Source: Chloroflexota bacterium
GTDB taxonomy: Bacteria; Chloroflexota; Dehalococcoidia; UBA1151; TMED-70
Direction of reading: 5' to 3'
Assembly (NCBI GenBank): GCA_002719425.1
Contig: PBHA01000004.1
Coordinates: forward strand, 152,981-216,980
DNA length: 64,000 nt
The notes under the pieces were generated by a model. It was given only the letters and a program-made list of their open reading frames with translations, was not told the DNA's origin and did no database searches. Shown here piece after piece: positions 62,919 to 64,000 of the stretch; positions within the stretch are counted from its first letter, which is position 1; every line of letters starts with the position of its first letter. A program made the translations under genes and the position numbers.

Positions 62919-64000
62919 AGTATCCCTCTTTAATTAATTTTGTTATTTTATTTGCTAGATCTACAGCATAATTTGTTCCTCTGTCTTCTGGATATATCTG
63001 TGCCGTATTTCCACTATATAAACCATTAATTGGCAATTTTAAGGGTATTTTATACGAAGAATAATTAATTGGAATAATAGGTTGAGCAAAATTGATTTTA
63101 TTAAATCTATAATCTAATATCCAATCTTTAGTAAATTTATAATTTATTTTTTTTAGATAAGGAGTGTAAATATCGATTAGTTCTTTGTAATTCAATTTTA
63201 GAAAGTTATTATCATTTTCAACATAATTAGTAATATACAAAATATTATTATTGCCATAATTTTCTTTAGGGATTAAGTTAGTATGTTCAATTATTCCCAA
63301 AAATGGAAAATTGTTTTCTGCTATTGATAGCCAGTAGTAGTCTGAAAGACTATTCTTTAGATTCAATATCATAACGATTGCAGACATATAATCAACTTTG
63401 CACATTGAATCTTTAATATTTTTTTCAAGATCGATTAATTTGTCTAGCACCTTATATGGAGCTGTTGATATTACAATGTCAAATTTTTCATTTTTTTTAA
63501 TTGATTTATTGTCAATGATATCTACTGATTCAACTGAATTATCTTTTGTTATTATCTTCGTAATTTTATGTTCAAAATAAATATTTCCATTATTGCTATT
63601 AATTTCTTCCTCAAGTTTATTTATTAGCTTAGAAAATGATCCATTGGGATAACATAATATTTCCTGAAATTTATAATTTCTAGAAGAAACTCTTGTTTGT
63701 ATTTTTGACCAAAACCAAGGCATGCCAATGGTTTTATAAAATTCTCCAAATTTTCCATATAATAGAGGTCTAAATATAATCTCAAAGGTTTTTTTGTTTA
63801 CTTTCTCTGATAGCCAATCATAAGCAGTTACATTTTCTATTTTTTTCCAATTTCTTAGGAGCTTTAATCTTAAAGATAGAAGTATTAGTTTTATTCTTTC
63901 TTTGAAAGGTATCAAGGACAGTAATAATAAATCAAAAGGTGATGTAGTTTTCCACACTTTACCTTCGCTGTAGGTTGCGACCGATGATTTATACCATTTC
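62911..64000 (-). CDS. FAD-dependent amine oxidase-family protein (5' end outside window)
   Basis: The frame stays open to the window edge (KWYKSSVATYSEGK precedes the first GTG), so this is the C-terminal 360 residues of a larger flavoprotein of the protoporphyrinogen oxidase/phytoene desaturase/UDP-galactopyranose mutase type. The FAD loop GxGxxG is missing because it lies outside. DIVISTAPYKVLDKLI and the C-terminal SGNTAQIYPEDRGTNYAVDLANKI are family-typical FAD-binding elements. The substrate cannot be told. Confidence 0.8.
   Translation of the reverse strand, partial: KWYKSSVATYSEGKVWKTTSPFDLLLLSLIPFKERIKLILLSLRLKLLRNWKKIENVTAYDWLSEKVNKKTFEIIFRPLLYGKFGEFYKTIGMPWFWSKIQTRVSSRNYKFQEILCYPNGSFSKLINKLEEEINSNNGNIYFEHKITKIITKDNSVESVDIIDNKSIKKNEKFDIVISTAPYKVLDKLIDLEKNIKDSMCKVDYMSAIVMILNLKNSLSDYYWLSIAENNFPFLGIIEHTNLIPKENYGNNNILYITNYVENDNNFLKLNYKELIDIYTPYLKKINYKFTKDWILDYRFNKINFAQPIIPINYSSYKIPLKLPINGLYSGNTAQIYPEDRGTNYAVDLANKITKLIKEGYYD

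Noticed and set aside
1..64000. CRISPR arrays, insertion sequences, prophage or tRNA genes
   Set aside because: No repeat-spacer pattern, transposase, integrase or tRNA-like structure was seen apart from the tmRNA.

Overview
The window is about 64 kb of a very AT-rich, tightly packed bacterial chromosome. Genes overlap by 1-11 bases or sit a few bases apart, and there is no insertion sequence, prophage, CRISPR array, rRNA or tRNA. The best clue to the host is the tmRNA: its tag reads GERNNALATA and starts with glycine (GGC resume codon), which I remember as the pattern of Dehalococcoidia (Chloroflexota). Together with the menaquinone genes, many enolase, dehydrogenase and CoA-transferase family enzymes, a corrinoid methyltransfer operon and the streamlined AT-rich style, I infer a marine Dehalococcoidia / SAR202-like bacterium. 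That placement is inference; no taxonomic marker gene is present.

Layout. 1-3028 (+): end of a C-terminal processing protease, smpB, the tmRNA gene and a beta-propeller glycosidase-like protein. 3037-15718 (-): one long block with an MFS exporter, mutL, a complete set of cytosolic and membrane menaquinone genes (menF-D-H-B-A-C-E), a rhomboid protease and a Fur-type regulator. 15776-25910: pyrD, a ribokinase, a MoaD/ThiS-like protein, then on the minus strand rnd-alaS-ruvX-aroE-aroC-aroK-aroB. 25959-30006: a relic of an IlvD/Edd dehydratase, then a minus-strand hydroxyacid operon (D-2-hydroxyacid dehydrogenase, 3-hydroxyisobutyrate-type dehydrogenase, tartrate/D-malate dehydrogenase, HAD phosphatase).

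30072-36680 (+) is the most distinctive region: a corrinoid-dependent methyltransfer operon with a homocysteine methyltransferase, an MtaA/UroD-type zinc methyltransferase, a corrinoid protein, a ferredoxin-ASKHA activator, a hydroxyacid dehydrogenase, a virulence-factor-domain protein and two proteins I cannot place. 36677-49831 holds rmuC, a zinc alcohol dehydrogenase, a class V aminotransferase, an ornithine cyclodeaminase-like protein, coaE, a DMT transporter, a cyclophilin, an enolase-superfamily dehydratase with a two-subunit CoA-transferase, an MDR reductase, an MBL hydrolase and a PAC2 protein. 49818-55023 (+): a TyrA-like protein lacking expected histidines, aroA, gmk, glycerate kinase and a 2-hydroxyglutarate oxidase.

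55024-64000 (-): an unannotated 53-residue membrane protein, thioredoxin, a NuoE/F/G-like NADH-oxidising iron-sulfur complex whose large subunit appears to lack the formate dehydrogenase Cys/Sec, an SDR, a ThDP enzyme and the C-terminal part of an FAD amine-oxidase-family protein running off the edge. Shikimate and chorismate enzymes (aroB, K, C, E, A) feed the menaquinone block through chorismate, so much of the window serves chorismate to menaquinone synthesis; the NADH-oxidising complex may reduce that quinone pool only indirectly, since no membrane subunits are beside it.
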